Numbered from the stretch's first letter, positions 39,013 to 49,118 are shown. The stretch is DNA of 64,000 nt from Calothrix sp. 336/3 (GCF_000734895.2 NZ_CP011382.1:1962700-2026699), one strand, 5' to 3'. The notes: generated from the letters alone by a model not told the origin. A program made the numbers and translations.

Positions 39013-40215
39013 ATGCCAATGAAAAAGAAAACGCCTACTGGCAGGGCTTTTAAAGGTTCTGTTAAAGCTATTCTTTCTAATGGACGCATCCAGTTGCGCT
39101 TCCACTTTGCTGGCAAGCGTCATTATATTTCCACGGGCTATCCCGACACTCCCCAGCACTGGAAGTTAGCCCAACTCAAAGCCGCAGAACTTGAAAAAGA
39201 TATTTTGTACGAACGCTTCGACCCCCAGGATTTGAGCAAGTACACCCTCGAAGGTTCGAGTCGTCGATCGCGATTTGCCCCATCTCCACAGAAAAATCAG
39301 CCGACCCTTACCCAGTTATGGGAAAAATATGTGGAATTTAAGCGACCGAATGTGTCTCCCAGCACCTTGGCTAAGGATTACAAAAATATTGAGCGTTGTG
39401 TCAATTTACACTTACCAAAGAAGTCGATCGCAGATGCAGTGGCAATTCGTGATTGGTTGGTTGCCAATAAACCAGCGAACTCAGCCAAGCGAATTTTGAC
39501 CCAAATCAATGCCTGTTGCGATTGGGCTGTTAAATCGCAGTTAATCGAGAGTAATCCATTTGTGGGGATGGCTGCGGATATTCGGGTTCCCAAGGGAGAG
39601 TCGGAGGATACGGATATTAATCCTTTTTCTTTGGAGGAGAGGGATAGAATTATTGAGGGTTTCAAGAGCGATCGCCACTACAAACATTACGCTCCTTTAA
39701 TCGAATTTCTGTTTATGACAGGTTGCAGACCATCGGAAGGGGTTGCGTTGCAGTGGAAGCATATTGTCGATGACTTTGGGACGATACGATTCGAGCAAGC
39801 GGTGGTGGAGTCGGAAACTGGTTTGGTTTGTAAGAAGGGGTTGAAAACTCAGAAAAAACGTTCTTTCCCGGTAAATCCCAAGTTGGCTGGGTTATTACGT
39901 TCCATCAAACCAGAAGATGGGACGGGTGAAACGAAGGTATTTCCCGCACCCAAAGGTGGTTGGATTGATGCCCATAATTTGACTAATCGAGCTTGGCATA
40001 AAGTATTGGAAAGAATTGGGGTCGAGTATCGCAAGCTGTATCAAACCAGGCATACTTTTATTACCGCAGCCTTGGAAACACCGATTATGATGTCCGATGG
40101 AAAAATGAGGTTTTTGGAAGCCAAGGATATCGCCAAATTAGTGGGTACGAGTGCAAAGATGATTTACGAGCATTATGCGGGGGCGAGAAAGGAGTTGTTT
40201 GTGCCCGAGTTTTAG
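39013..40215 (+). CDS. int: Tyrosine recombinase/integrase of the third island (400 aa)
   Basis: N-terminal arm-binding region (AFKGSVKAILSNGRIQLRFH). The core-binding domain is about 97-190 (PTLTQLWEKYVEFKRPNVSP), followed by the catalytic domain with MTGCRPSEGVALQW (Arg I), YQTRHTFITAAL (His/Arg) and KMIYEHYAGAR (Tyr). It is a different subfamily from the E1/E2 enzymes. It sits 172 bp from the 43-bp att repeat, reading away from it, and probably integrated the DISARM-bearing island. Confidence 0.88.
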   Translation: MPMKKKTPTGRAFKGSVKAILSNGRIQLRFHFAGKRHYISTGYPDTPQHWKLAQLKAAELEKDILYERFDPQDLSKYTLEGSSRRSRFAPSPQKNQPTLTQLWEKYVEFKRPNVSPSTLAKDYKNIERCVNLHLPKKSIADAVAIRDWLVANKPANSAKRILTQINACCDWAVKSQLIESNPFVGMAADIRVPKGESEDTDINPFSLEERDRIIEGFKSDRHYKHYAPLIEFLFMTGCRPSEGVALQWKHIVDDFGTIRFEQAVVESETGLVCKKGLKTQKKRSFPVNPKLAGLLRSIKPEDGTGETKVFPAPKGGWIDAHNLTNRAWHKVLERIGVEYRKLYQTRHTFITAALETPIMMSDGKMRFLEAKDIAKLVGTSAKMIYEHYAGARKELFVPEF

Positions 40216-40688
40216 TTGGTGTAAATCTCTTATCTGAAATGATAATGTCACTGAACCCTAATGCTGGGAGTATTTTTAGCAATGCGATCGCGTACCCCTC
40301 CGGATAGTAAACTAGGCGTAGCACATCACTCTGCGACTCAGCAACTTGTGAAAGATTATCGTGCGAGTGGCTTATTCTCAAATTGCTGATAAGTAGGTAG
40401 GTAAGAATAAACACAACTATGTAACGTAATGTAAATTGGCTTCAAAGTCTTACCCCTACTCACTATTCGCTACTCACTACTCACTCCCCACAACGACAAT
40501 TTTCAACACCGACCTACTTAGGTAAATAGTGAAGATAACTGTCTTTTTACGTAGCTCAATAAAACTGTTAAAAAAGTGGGAATGATTAAGATACAATTAC
40601 TGCTTACTGTTGTTGGAATGTTTATATAAGAGTAGTATGTGGAATTGGTGCTAATTGTCACAACCCCACAGCACTGATTCAGGACAAA
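40216..40688. other. Intergenic region between integrase and drmD
   Basis: No convincing gene; a minus-strand frame at 40085-40414 is mostly antisense to the integrase. It includes a run of ACTCACTA-type simple repeat (40456-40489) and an AT-rich part before drmD that probably holds the DISARM promoter. I could not fix -35/-10 elements with confidence. Confidence 0.4.
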
Positions 40689-43600
40689 ATGCCAGCGATG
40701 AACCTTGAAGCCGGACAAATCATTCGAGTACGCTCTCGACAGTACCTTGTAGAAGATGTCGTTGCTGGATTATCTCCAGAGTCGGATACTTTGGTGCGTC
40801 TTTCGTGTCTGGATGACGATGCTTTAGGAGAATCACTAGAAGTTTTGTGGGAACGGGAAATTGATGCTGAATATATAGGTGCAACAAATTGGGATTTAGT
40901 TGCTAGCAGAGGCTTTGATGATGCACGATTATTTTCTGCTTACTTGCATACACTGCGATGGAACTGTGTTACCTCCACAGATGCAAAACTATTTCAGGCA
41001 CCTTATCGGGCAGGTATTGAGGTCAAGGCTTATCAGTTGGAACCCTTGCGTAAAGCTTTGTTGATGCCAAGAGTTGCTTTATTTATCGCTGATGATGTAG
41101 GTTTGGGCAAAACCATTGAAGCTGGGCTGATTCTCCGGGAAATGTTAATGCGCCAAAAAGTCAGGCGTGTCGTTATTTCCTGTCCACCATCAGTGGTGCG
41201 ACAATGGCGTGATGAAATGGAAAGCCGCTTCGGACTCACTTTTATGATTCTCGATCGTGAGTTTGTGGCTTCCCGTCGTCAAGAACGGGGTTATGGTGTT
41301 AATCCATGGGCAACCCACAACCGTTTTATTATCTCCCATGCCCTGCTGCGGGATGAAAGCTATGCTGCACCGTTGCGGGATTGGTTGAGTGATTTTTCTC
41401 CAGGTTCGATGCTGATTTTAGATGAGGCTCATAATGCAGCCCCAGCAAGTGCGACAAAATATGCTGTAGATTCGCAACTAACGCGGACAGTGCGGGACTT
41501 AGCACCCAGATTTGAGCATAAGTTGTTTCTTTCTGCAACTCCCCACAATGGTCACTCTAACAGTTTCGCAGCTCTACTGGAAATTCTCGACCCGCAACGG
41601 TTTTGTCGGGGTGTACCAGTTCGCAACCCCAAATTGCTCGATACTGTTATGGTGCGGCGTTTAAAGCGGGATTTGCGAGAAATTGGCGAAGATTTTCCTG
41701 AACGCCAAGTTATTCCCATTATTATTGATAGATTACCGGAGAATGCACCGGAGTTACAGCTATCGCGGTTATTACAGGAATATTCTCAGTTACGAGAGGA
41801 ACGACTCAAGGAAGCATCAAAATCAACACAGAAGTCGGCGATGCTGGTAATTACATCTCTGCAAAAGCGCTTACTCTCATCCATTGAAGCATTTGCTCGG
41901 ACTTTGAAAGTACATCGGGCTGCGATCGCAAAGCAAGCTGCAAATGTTGGTATGGCTCAGAAAACACAAAGAAGTTTACCGTTACTGTGGGAATCTCCTG
42001 GTGCTGACGACGATCGCGCCGAACTTCCGGAAGATGAGGTACAAGCGGAAGAAGATGCTCAAATGGTGGTAGCGACGGGACAGGCTGTTGTCTCTGGGTT
42101 GACAGCACGGGAATTAGAATTATTAGAAGAAATGTCCGAGATAGCAAATGCTGCCCGTTACCAACCAGACCCCAGAATTAGAGAATTGTCAAATTGGATT
42201 CGTAGCAATCTCTGTCCGAATTTGAGGCAACCTGATGCTGTTTGGAATGAACGCCGGGTAATTATATTTACTGAATACACGGATACTAAAGGGTACTTAA
42301 AACAACAATTAGAAGCCTTAATTGCAGATTCCCTACAGGAGAACCGACGCATCGGTGTTTTTCACGGTGGGATGGGGGAAGAACGTCGGGAGGAAATTAA
42401 GTTAGCTTTTAATGCCGATCCATCCCGTCATCCTTTGCGTATCCTGATTGCGACCGACGCGGCGCGGGAGGGGGTAAACTTACAAAATAATTGTGCTGAC
42501 CTGTTTCATTTTGATGTACCTTGGAACCCCAGCCGCATGGAACAGCGTAATGGACGTATTGACAGAAAATTACAGCGATCGCCTGTTGTTCGCTGTCACT
42601 ATTTTGTTTTTCGTCAGCGAGAGGAAGATAAGGTATTAGATGTGCTGATTAGAAAAACCGAGACGATTCAAAGGGAGTTGGGTAGTCTGTCTCCGGTGGT
42701 AGAGAAAAATTTATCAAGGTTGTTGTCCAAGGGTATCCGTCATCAGGAAGCAGATAAAATCACTGCGGATATAGAAAACGCAGAGTTACCAAATGTGGAA
42801 GTAGTTCGAGAAGAATTAGAAGAAATTAGCTTGCAGAAAGAACAGTTAGTTAAGCAGGTGGAAGAACTGCAAGGGATGCTGAAAACATCCCAAGAATGGT
42901 TGGGATTGGACGATCGCCATTTTCGAGATGCGATTTCTGCTTCTTTAGAAATTTTGGGAGCAACTCAGCTAACACCTGTAAATGCTAATGAAGCTGCTAA
43001 CGACCCGACTACAGCCCGTTGGGTAGTACCATCATTAGAGCAACGCTTTGGGAATGACCCGACTTGGTTTAGTACTTTAGATACTTTACGTCTACCGCGA
43101 AAACACGGTCAAAAGCCTTGGGAATGGCGGCGAGAAGCTCCCATCCGTCCGATAATTTTCCGCGACCCCGGTACGTTGGATGGGGATGTGGTTCACTTAC
43201 ATTTGGAACATCGACTAGCACAGAGGTTATTGGGACGCTTTTTATCCCAAGGGTTTACCCATAATGAGTTAACCCGTGCTTGCGTTTGTCTTACGGATGA
43301 CCCCTTACCGAAAGTGTTAATTTTAGGACGGTTATCTTTATATGGGGAAAGGGCTGCAAGACTTCATGATGAAGTGATTGCTGTAGCTGCGGAGTGGTCA
43401 GACCCAGTAACGAGAGGGCGTAAAAAGTTACAGCCACTCCCAGAAGGACAGAAAGACGAGGTTTTGGGTTTACTAGAAAACTCCCTAGCATCTCCCCGGT
43501 TGCGAGAGGTTTCCCCAGCTATAAAACAGAGGCTTTGTCAGTCAGCAGCGCAGGATGTAGCAGATTTGACCCCAAGTTTAAACAAACGTGCGGAAATTTT

Positions 43601-43910
43601 AGCGGAACGTGCCAAGAGAAAGCTGACAGCAAGGGGAGAAAAGGAAGCGCAGGAAATGAAGAAGATTTTAGAAGAACAGCGCGATCGCATTCTCAATCGT
43701 CAGCAGGAAATTAAAGCGATTCAGCTAAGTTTGTTTCCCGATGAGGAACAGCGTCAATTAGAAAGCGATCGCCGTCACTGGGATAAACGATTAAATTTGC
43801 TATCCGATGAATTGGTGCGGGAACCTGCAAGGATTGAAGCTGCCTATGAGGTAAAAGCGGTACGGGTTGAACCTGTGGGTATCGTTTATTTGTATCCGAT
43901 TAGCGGTTAG
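40689..43910 (+). CDS. drmD: DrmD, SNF2-family helicase of class 1 DISARM (1073 aa)
   Basis: SNF2 ATPase with DDVGLGKTIEAGLIL (about 134), LILDEAHNA (about 242) and LFLSATPHNGHSN. The helicase C-terminal half has VIIFTEYTDTKGYLK (about 524) and SRMEQRNGRIDRKL (about 613). A long helical/charged tail includes coiled coils (850-1050). Length and motifs fit DrmD, the helicase specific to class 1 DISARM, a restriction-modification-like anti-phage system. The start is ATG 40689; 40698 is an alternative. Confidence 0.88.
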   Translation: MPAMNLEAGQIIRVRSRQYLVEDVVAGLSPESDTLVRLSCLDDDALGESLEVLWEREIDAEYIGATNWDLVASRGFDDARLFSAYLHTLRWNCVTSTDAKLFQAPYRAGIEVKAYQLEPLRKALLMPRVALFIADDVGLGKTIEAGLILREMLMRQKVRRVVISCPPSVVRQWRDEMESRFGLTFMILDREFVASRRQERGYGVNPWATHNRFIISHALLRDESYAAPLRDWLSDFSPGSMLILDEAHNAAPASATKYAVDSQLTRTVRDLAPRFEHKLFLSATPHNGHSNSFAALLEILDPQRFCRGVPVRNPKLLDTVMVRRLKRDLREIGEDFPERQVIPIIIDRLPENAPELQLSRLLQEYSQLREERLKEASKSTQKSAMLVITSLQKRLLSSIEAFARTLKVHRAAIAKQAANVGMAQKTQRSLPLLWESPGADDDRAELPEDEVQAEEDAQMVVATGQAVVSGLTARELELLEEMSEIANAARYQPDPRIRELSNWIRSNLCPNLRQPDAVWNERRVIIFTEYTDTKGYLKQQLEALIADSLQENRRIGVFHGGMGEERREEIKLAFNADPSRHPLRILIATDAAREGVNLQNNCADLFHFDVPWNPSRMEQRNGRIDRKLQRSPVVRCHYFVFRQREEDKVLDVLIRKTETIQRELGSLSPVVEKNLSRLLSKGIRHQEADKITADIENAELPNVEVVREELEEISLQKEQLVKQVEELQGMLKTSQEWLGLDDRHFRDAISASLEILGATQLTPVNANEAANDPTTARWVVPSLEQRFGNDPTWFSTLDTLRLPRKHGQKPWEWRREAPIRPIIFRDPGTLDGDVVHLHLEHRLAQRLLGRFLSQGFTHNELTRACVCLTDDPLPKVLILGRLSLYGERAARLHDEVIAVAAEWSDPVTRGRKKLQPLPEGQKDEVLGLLENSLASPRLREVSPAIKQRLCQSAAQDVADLTPSLNKRAEILAERAKRKLTARGEKEAQEMKKILEEQRDRILNRQQEIKAIQLSLFPDEEQRQLESDRRHWDKRLNLLSDELVREPARIEAAYEVKAVRVEPVGIVYLYPISG

Positions 43911-43922
43911 TTGCATAAAAAA

Positions 43923-44121
43923 CTAGCCAGGGAATCAATTCCCTGTCTAATAGCAAAAGTCCTCTAAAAGAGGACTAGTAAATCAGATTTCATTTCTACA
44001 GGTATCAAGCATTTGAAAGAAAATAAAAGTCCTAATGTTGACCCCAACTCTAAATATTAGTAAACAGTCCTCTTCAGAGGACTTAAGCTATTAGACAGAG
44101 ACTTTCAGTCTCTGGCTGGCT
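43923..44121. mobile_element. MITE-like hairpin element between drmD and drmMI
   Basis: About 200 bp with complementary arms. The left arm has CTAGCCAG, then CTGTCTAATAGC, then the hairpin AGTCCTCT-AAA-AGAGGACT. The right arm has the same units inverted: AGTCCTCT-TC-AGAGGACT (44066-44083), GCTATTAGACAG, CTGGCTGG. Each arm also has an outer small hairpin (GGAATCAATTCC; AGACTTTCAGTCT). No coding capacity. The form is that of a miniature inverted-repeat element; I cannot name the family. Confidence 0.55.
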
Positions 44122-44180
44122 GTTGAGCGAGAAATAAATTAAACTAACAGCACCAGGGTGGTAAGGGCAAAGGAGAGAGG

Positions 44181-47100
44181 ATGGCGATCGACCCAGAAAT
44201 CATCAGACATAAAGAATGGTTGGGTTTTCTTCAACCTGTAGGATTGGTTGTGTCTCCCCCTGCGTTGGTAAAAGCGCAAGCGGTGGTAAATCGCAATGTG
44301 GTGGATTTACAACAATCGCTTTTAGCTGCGGTGGATGAGTCGGGTAAGATTGCTGATTTTCCTGCTTTTGTGGTTAGCGTATTAAATTGGGATAATTCTG
44401 ACCTAATTGCACCATCCCCTGAATATGAGGTGGTGTTACCCGATTATGGGGAAGTTCTCGCACCTAGTTACATTGTCCCCGATCCGGACGGTGATAAGGC
44501 ACAAATTTTGGTGCAAGTAATTTCTGCCGATCTAGAATTGGATGAAATTGCCCCTTCTGTGGGAAAATCTCATGGTTGGCAAACCACTCCCCAAGCCAAG
44601 TTTGAGCGGTTGTTGCGAGAGACGCAAATACCCATCGGTTTGCTATGTAATGGCAAGTTGCTGCGTTTGGTATATGCACCACGGGGTGAGTCTTCCGGAC
44701 ATTTGACCTTTCCCGTACAGGCAATGTGCGAGGTATCGGGAAGGCTGATTTTAGGAGCAATGGAAATGTTACTTTCCAGCTTCCGGGTATTTTCTGCCCC
44801 TGATGGTCGGATTTTGAAAAATTTGCTGGAAGATAGCCGCAAATATCAGGCAGAAGTTTCTACAACTTTGGCGAACCAAGTATTGGATGCTTTGTGGGAA
44901 TTGCTACGTGGTTTCCAAATGGCGGATGCAGCAGTGAATGGTAAGCTTTTGGGAGAAATTGCTGTTACAGACCCCCAGAAGATATATGGTGGGTTAATTA
45001 CTACGTTGATGCGGTTGGTATTTTTGCTCTACGCTGAGGACGAGGGTTTAATGCCACCTGACGATGTTTATCAGCGCAATTATTCTGTGTCTGGGTTGTA
45101 TGAAAAGCTGCGGGAAGATGCGAGTAACTACCCGGATACGATGGATGGGCGTTATGGGGCTTGGGCTTGGCTGTTGAGCTTATTTCGTTTGGTTTACGAT
45201 GGTGGTGGACAAACGCCGGAGTATTTACCAGCAAGGCACGGTCAGCTTTTTGACCCAGATGAGTATGGGTTTTTGTCAGGGAGAACCCCACCCCGCAAGC
45301 GAGGAGGGGAGCAAGAGCAGGAGCTTCCCCCTGTGAACGGGGGGATTGAGGGGGGTTCTTGGGAAATACCGCGAATTCCCGATGATGTGGTGTATCGGAT
45401 GTTAGAAAAGCTACTAATTTTAGAAGGCGATCGCCTTTCTTATCGCTCCCTAGATGTGGAACAAATTGGCTCGGTGTATGAAGGGATTATGGGTTTTGCT
45501 GTAGAACGGGCAGAAAGTCCGAGTATTGGAGTTTACAGTAAACCCAAGGGGTCAAAGGTTTCTACGACGGTGGTGGTAGATATAGCAGCGATTTTGGCAG
45601 CAAAATCAGGCGATCGCACTAAATTACTCAAGGAATGGGCGAATTGTGAAGTATCGGGCAATGCCGCCAAGGAACTCAAAGCAGCCCAAACCCTTGATGA
45701 TGTGGTGGCAGCGTTAGGGCGAAAGGTATCCCATCAAACACCGTATATTTTGCCAGTGGGTTCCTTGTATTTGCAACCGGGGGAAGAAAGAAGGCGATCG
45801 GGTTCCCATTATACGCCGCGATCGCTCACTAAACCCATTGTGGAAACTACGTTGCGTCCGGTATTGGCAGCTTTGGGGGAAAAACCGACTGCGGAACAGA
45901 TTTTATCGTTGAAGGTTTGCGATTTGGCGATGGGTTCCGGTGCGTTTTTGGTGGAAACCTGTCGTCAATTGGCTGAGAAGGTTGTGGAAGCATGGGAACG
46001 TGAGGAGGGGGAGAGTGGGGGAGTGGGGGAGTGGGGGAGTAAGAATTCTCCTTCCTCTCTCTCTTTCTCCGAGGAACCGTTATTAATTGCCCGTCGGTTG
46101 GTTGCACAACGCTGTCTTTACGGGGTGGATAAAAACCCGTTTGCGGTGAATTTGGCGAAATTATCTTTATGGTTGGTGACGCTAGCGAAGGATTTACCGT
46201 TTACATTTATTGACCATGCGTTGAAATGTGGGGATTCCCTGGTAGGGTTGAGGAAGGAGCAAATAGGGTCTTTTGGGAAGGATACGACGGATGATTTACC
46301 GTTGTTTATATATTTGAAAGAGCAACTCGATCGTGCCAGGATTTTAAGAGCGCAAATTCAGGAGTTGGATACCCGCAGTGATGCTGATGATGACCAAAAG
46401 CGGGGTTATTTATATAAAATTGAGCAAGAATTGCACGAAGCGCGGTTAACAGGGGATGTGAGAATTGCCGCGTTTTTTGAGGAAAGTAATAAGAAGCAGC
46501 GAGAGGAGAGAGAAACTGAGATTGCAGAATTGGTGAGAAAGTGGCGGTATCACCAAGCTGATACTGAGGGTTTGGAGGAAATTGCTAGCAGGTTGCGGAG
46601 TGGGAATAAGGGAGTTATTCCGTTTAATTGGGATATTGAGTTTCCAGAGGTTTTTGAGAAGGGAGATAGGAATAATAATCCAGGATTTGATGCGATTGTG
46701 GGGAATCCACCGTTTGCGGGGAAAAATACGACAATTAATGCAAATGCACCCGGTTATCAAGATTGGTTAAAGGAAGTTTACCCAGAGTCTCATGGTAATG
46801 CCGATTTAGTAGCGTTTTTCTTCCGTCGTGCTTTTGAAATATTGCGAAAAGGTGGAACTTTTGGGTTAATTGCCACAAATACTATTGCCCAAGGTGATAC
46901 TCGAAATACGGGATTGCGTTGGATTTGTCAGCATCAAGGCACAATTTATAATGCTCAAAAGCGGGTGAAATGGGCTGGACAAGCTGCGGTTGTGGTCAGC
47001 GTGATTAATGTATTTAAAGGAATTTATCAAGCCAAAAAGTTATTAGATAATCGAGAAGTTCCCCTAATTTCTGCGTTTCTATTTCATGCGGGAGGAAATG

Positions 47101-48212
47101 AAAACCCGACGGTATTGTTAGCGAATGCGGAAAAAAGCTTTCAAGGAAGTATTGTTTTAGGTATGGGTTTCACGTTTGATGATACTAACCCAGAGGCGAC
47201 ACCTATTGCAGAAATGCACCGTTTGATTGAGAAAGATGCAAAAAATGCTGAGAGGATTTTTCCTTATATTGGTGGGGAAGAGGTAAATAGCAGTCCAACT
47301 CACACACATCAAAGATATACCATTGATTTTTTCGATATGAGCGAGGAAGAAGCTTGGGAATATCCTGATTTAATGCAAATAGTAAAAGATAAGGTTAAGC
47401 CTATTCGTGATGTACAAAAGAGAGATGCTCTTCGTATTCGATGGTGGCAATATGCAGAAAAAAGACCTGGTTTGGTTAGAGCGATCGCATCATGCGATCG
47501 TGTGTTAGTTTGTCTATTCTGCAACAAATATTTGTCGTTTACTTTCCTAACTAGTGAATGTGTATTCGCTAATACGTTGAATATTTTTCCTTTAGCTACA
47601 TACTCAGCATTTTGCACCCTGCAATCTCGCATCCACGAAATTTGGGCTAGATTTTTCGGTTCATCCTTGGAAGATCGACTTCGCTACACCCCCACAGACT
47701 GCTTTGAAACCTTCCCCTTCCCCGAAAACTGGGAAACCAACCCCACCCTAGAAGCCATAGGTCAAGAATACTACGAATACCGCGCCGCCTTAATGGTTCG
47801 CAACAACCAGGGACTAACCGACACCTACAACCGCTTCCACGACCCAGAAGAACGCGACCCTGATATCCTAAAATTACGCACCCTCCACACCGCAATGGAT
47901 AAAGCCGTCCTGGAAGCTTACGGCTGGGGTGACATCTCCACCGACTGCACCTTCCTGCTAGACTACGAAGACGCAGACGAAGAGGAAACCAACAAGCGAA
48001 AAAAACCTTGGCGCTACCGTTGGACAGAAGAAGTCCACGATGAAGTATTAGCACGCCTCCTCGAACTTAACAAAGAGCGAGCAAAAATGGAAGAAATTGG
48101 TGGTAAAAAAGCGGAGAAGAAAAGCAAAGCGAAGGGTACAAAAAAGAAAACAAGCAAACCGCGTAAAATCAAAGCAGATGAGCCGATAATACCAGGGTTA
48201 AATGTAGAGTGA
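44181..48212 (+). CDS. drmMI: DrmMI, N6-adenine DNA methyltransferase of class 1 DISARM (1343 aa)
   Basis: Motif I DLAMGSGAFLVETC (about 580-593), the SAM-binding loop, and motif IV IVGNPPFAGKN (about 838-848), the NPPF signature of adenine-N6 enzymes. The second half has the target-recognition region typical of BREX/Type IIG-like methylases (ARFFGSSLEDRLRYTPTDCF), and there is a basic C-terminal tail (KKAEKKSKAKGTKKKTSKPR). It marks host DNA so that DISARM spares it. Two in-frame insertions (about 367-393 and 608-630) derive from repeat DNA. GGAGAGAGG precedes the ATG. Confidence 0.88.
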   Translation: MAIDPEIIRHKEWLGFLQPVGLVVSPPALVKAQAVVNRNVVDLQQSLLAAVDESGKIADFPAFVVSVLNWDNSDLIAPSPEYEVVLPDYGEVLAPSYIVPDPDGDKAQILVQVISADLELDEIAPSVGKSHGWQTTPQAKFERLLRETQIPIGLLCNGKLLRLVYAPRGESSGHLTFPVQAMCEVSGRLILGAMEMLLSSFRVFSAPDGRILKNLLEDSRKYQAEVSTTLANQVLDALWELLRGFQMADAAVNGKLLGEIAVTDPQKIYGGLITTLMRLVFLLYAEDEGLMPPDDVYQRNYSVSGLYEKLREDASNYPDTMDGRYGAWAWLLSLFRLVYDGGGQTPEYLPARHGQLFDPDEYGFLSGRTPPRKRGGEQEQELPPVNGGIEGGSWEIPRIPDDVVYRMLEKLLILEGDRLSYRSLDVEQIGSVYEGIMGFAVERAESPSIGVYSKPKGSKVSTTVVVDIAAILAAKSGDRTKLLKEWANCEVSGNAAKELKAAQTLDDVVAALGRKVSHQTPYILPVGSLYLQPGEERRRSGSHYTPRSLTKPIVETTLRPVLAALGEKPTAEQILSLKVCDLAMGSGAFLVETCRQLAEKVVEAWEREEGESGGVGEWGSKNSPSSLSFSEEPLLIARRLVAQRCLYGVDKNPFAVNLAKLSLWLVTLAKDLPFTFIDHALKCGDSLVGLRKEQIGSFGKDTTDDLPLFIYLKEQLDRARILRAQIQELDTRSDADDDQKRGYLYKIEQELHEARLTGDVRIAAFFEESNKKQREERETEIAELVRKWRYHQADTEGLEEIASRLRSGNKGVIPFNWDIEFPEVFEKGDRNNNPGFDAIVGNPPFAGKNTTINANAPGYQDWLKEVYPESHGNADLVAFFFRRAFEILRKGGTFGLIATNTIAQGDTRNTGLRWICQHQGTIYNAQKRVKWAGQAAVVVSVINVFKGIYQAKKLLDNREVPLISAFLFHAGGNENPTVLLANAEKSFQGSIVLGMGFTFDDTNPEATPIAEMHRLIEKDAKNAERIFPYIGGEEVNSSPTHTHQRYTIDFFDMSEEEAWEYPDLMQIVKDKVKPIRDVQKRDALRIRWWQYAEKRPGLVRAIASCDRVLVCLFCNKYLSFTFLTSECVFANTLNIFPLATYSAFCTLQSRIHEIWARFFGSSLEDRLRYTPTDCFETFPFPENWETNPTLEAIGQEYYEYRAALMVRNNQGLTDTYNRFHDPEERDPDILKLRTLHTAMDKAVLEAYGWGDISTDCTFLLDYEDADEEETNKRKKPWRYRWTEEVHDEVLARLLELNKERAKMEEIGGKKAEKKSKAKGTKKKTSKPRKIKADEPIIPGLNVE
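45281..45360 (+). repeat. Palindromic repeat inserted in frame in drmMI
   Basis: Outer arms AGAACCCC (45282-45289) and GGGGTTCT (45352-45359) with inner C-run/G-run pairing. It encodes a Gly/Pro/Glu-rich segment out of character with the surrounding helical protein. Similar C/G-rich palindromes are dispersed repeats in cyanobacteria. Confidence 0.6.
46003..46072 (+). repeat. GTGGGGGA tandem plus pyrimidine tract, in frame in drmMI
   Basis: Tandem units of AGTGGGGG (46011-46040) are followed by a TC-rich stretch (46045-46070) that is partly complementary. The total length keeps the reading frame. It encodes a Gly/Ser/Glu-rich loop directly after the motif I helix. Confidence 0.6.
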
Positions 48213-48253
48213 TTTTAAGTTCAGACACATTAATTAAATAATAGGTATAAATC

Positions 48254-48544
48254 ATGACGATTAAAGAACAACTTTTTCAAGAAATTGAGTCAGCACCAGA
48301 TAACCTCATCGCTGAAACACTTAATTTTTTGCGTTTCTTAAAAACAAAAGAAACTCAAGCACAACCAAAATTAAATCAAGCAGAATCTACTACAATACCT
48401 ACAGCGAATTCCACAGGAATAACACTTATAGAACATCTAAAAACCATAGGTACTTGGGAAGGCAATGATTTAGAGGAGTGTCTGAGGCTAGTCATAGCTA
48501 GTCGTGGTCAAGCGAAATTTGATGATAATAATCCTTTTGAATAA
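48254..48544 (+). CDS. VapB-like antitoxin (96 aa)
   Basis: MTIKEQLFQEIESAPDNLIA and ETLNFLRFLKTKET resemble the DUF2281-type antitoxins paired with PIN toxins in cyanobacteria. The C-terminal half is acidic (NPFE end) and would wrap the toxin. Its stop shares a base with the toxin ATG (TAATG), so the two are co-translated. The pair lies between drmMI and drmA. Confidence 0.65.
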   Translation: MTIKEQLFQEIESAPDNLIAETLNFLRFLKTKETQAQPKLNQAESTTIPTANSTGITLIEHLKTIGTWEGNDLEECLRLVIASRGQAKFDDNNPFE

Positions 48545-48993
48545 TGTACTTACTCGATACAAATCACTGTAGTCTTGCTATTTTAGGAAATATCAATATA
48601 TTAAATCGTCTGCTTGAGGTTGAAAATAGTTTAATTTCAACCTGCGTTATTGTGCAGGGAGAATTGATAGATATGGCAGTGCGCTCTCAAAGACAACAAA
48701 GTAACTTAGCACTAATCGTAAATTTTCTGAGAGGTATATATATCCATAATATTGAAAAAGAAACTGCTAATATCTACGGACAACTTAAAGCTGATTTATT
48801 CGATCGATTTGCACCCAGAGAAAAAAACAAGCGGAGAAAAACTAAAATAACTGACTTAGGTTTTGGTGAAAATGACTTGTGGATTGCGGCGATTGCTCTA
48901 CAGCACAATCTTACCATCGTCTCAGCCGATAGCGATTTTCAGCGTATTCAAGAAGTAAGAACATTATCTCTAGAATCTTGGCTGACAAGTTGA
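48544..48993 (+). CDS. VapC-like PIN-domain toxin (149 aa)
   Basis: PIN acidic residues: YLLDTNHCS (Asp5), VQGELID (Glu), FGENDLWIAAIAL (Asp) and VSADSDFQRI (Asp): the four-acid site of a Mg-dependent ribonuclease. Length is normal for VapC. It cleaves RNA when the antitoxin is lost. Its place inside a DISARM operon suggests a guard or stabilising role; that is inference. Confidence 0.8.
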   Translation: MYLLDTNHCSLAILGNINILNRLLEVENSLISTCVIVQGELIDMAVRSQRQQSNLALIVNFLRGIYIHNIEKETANIYGQLKADLFDRFAPREKNKRRKTKITDLGFGENDLWIAAIALQHNLTIVSADSDFQRIQEVRTLSLESWLTS

Positions 48994-49118
48994 AAAATTG
49001 TATTTATTTTTTATTCAAAATTTTAAAAAGTATTATTTGACACTTGACGACACTTCCGGCAACATAATATAGACAGTTAATTGCCTGCTGTATCTTTTAA
49101 AAGGAGTAGTAATCCACC

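Noticed and set aside
45001..46107. Antisense frames inside drmMI (86-98 aa, Ser/Pro/His-rich)
   Set aside because: Shadows caused by the inserted repeats and codon bias; no start signals.
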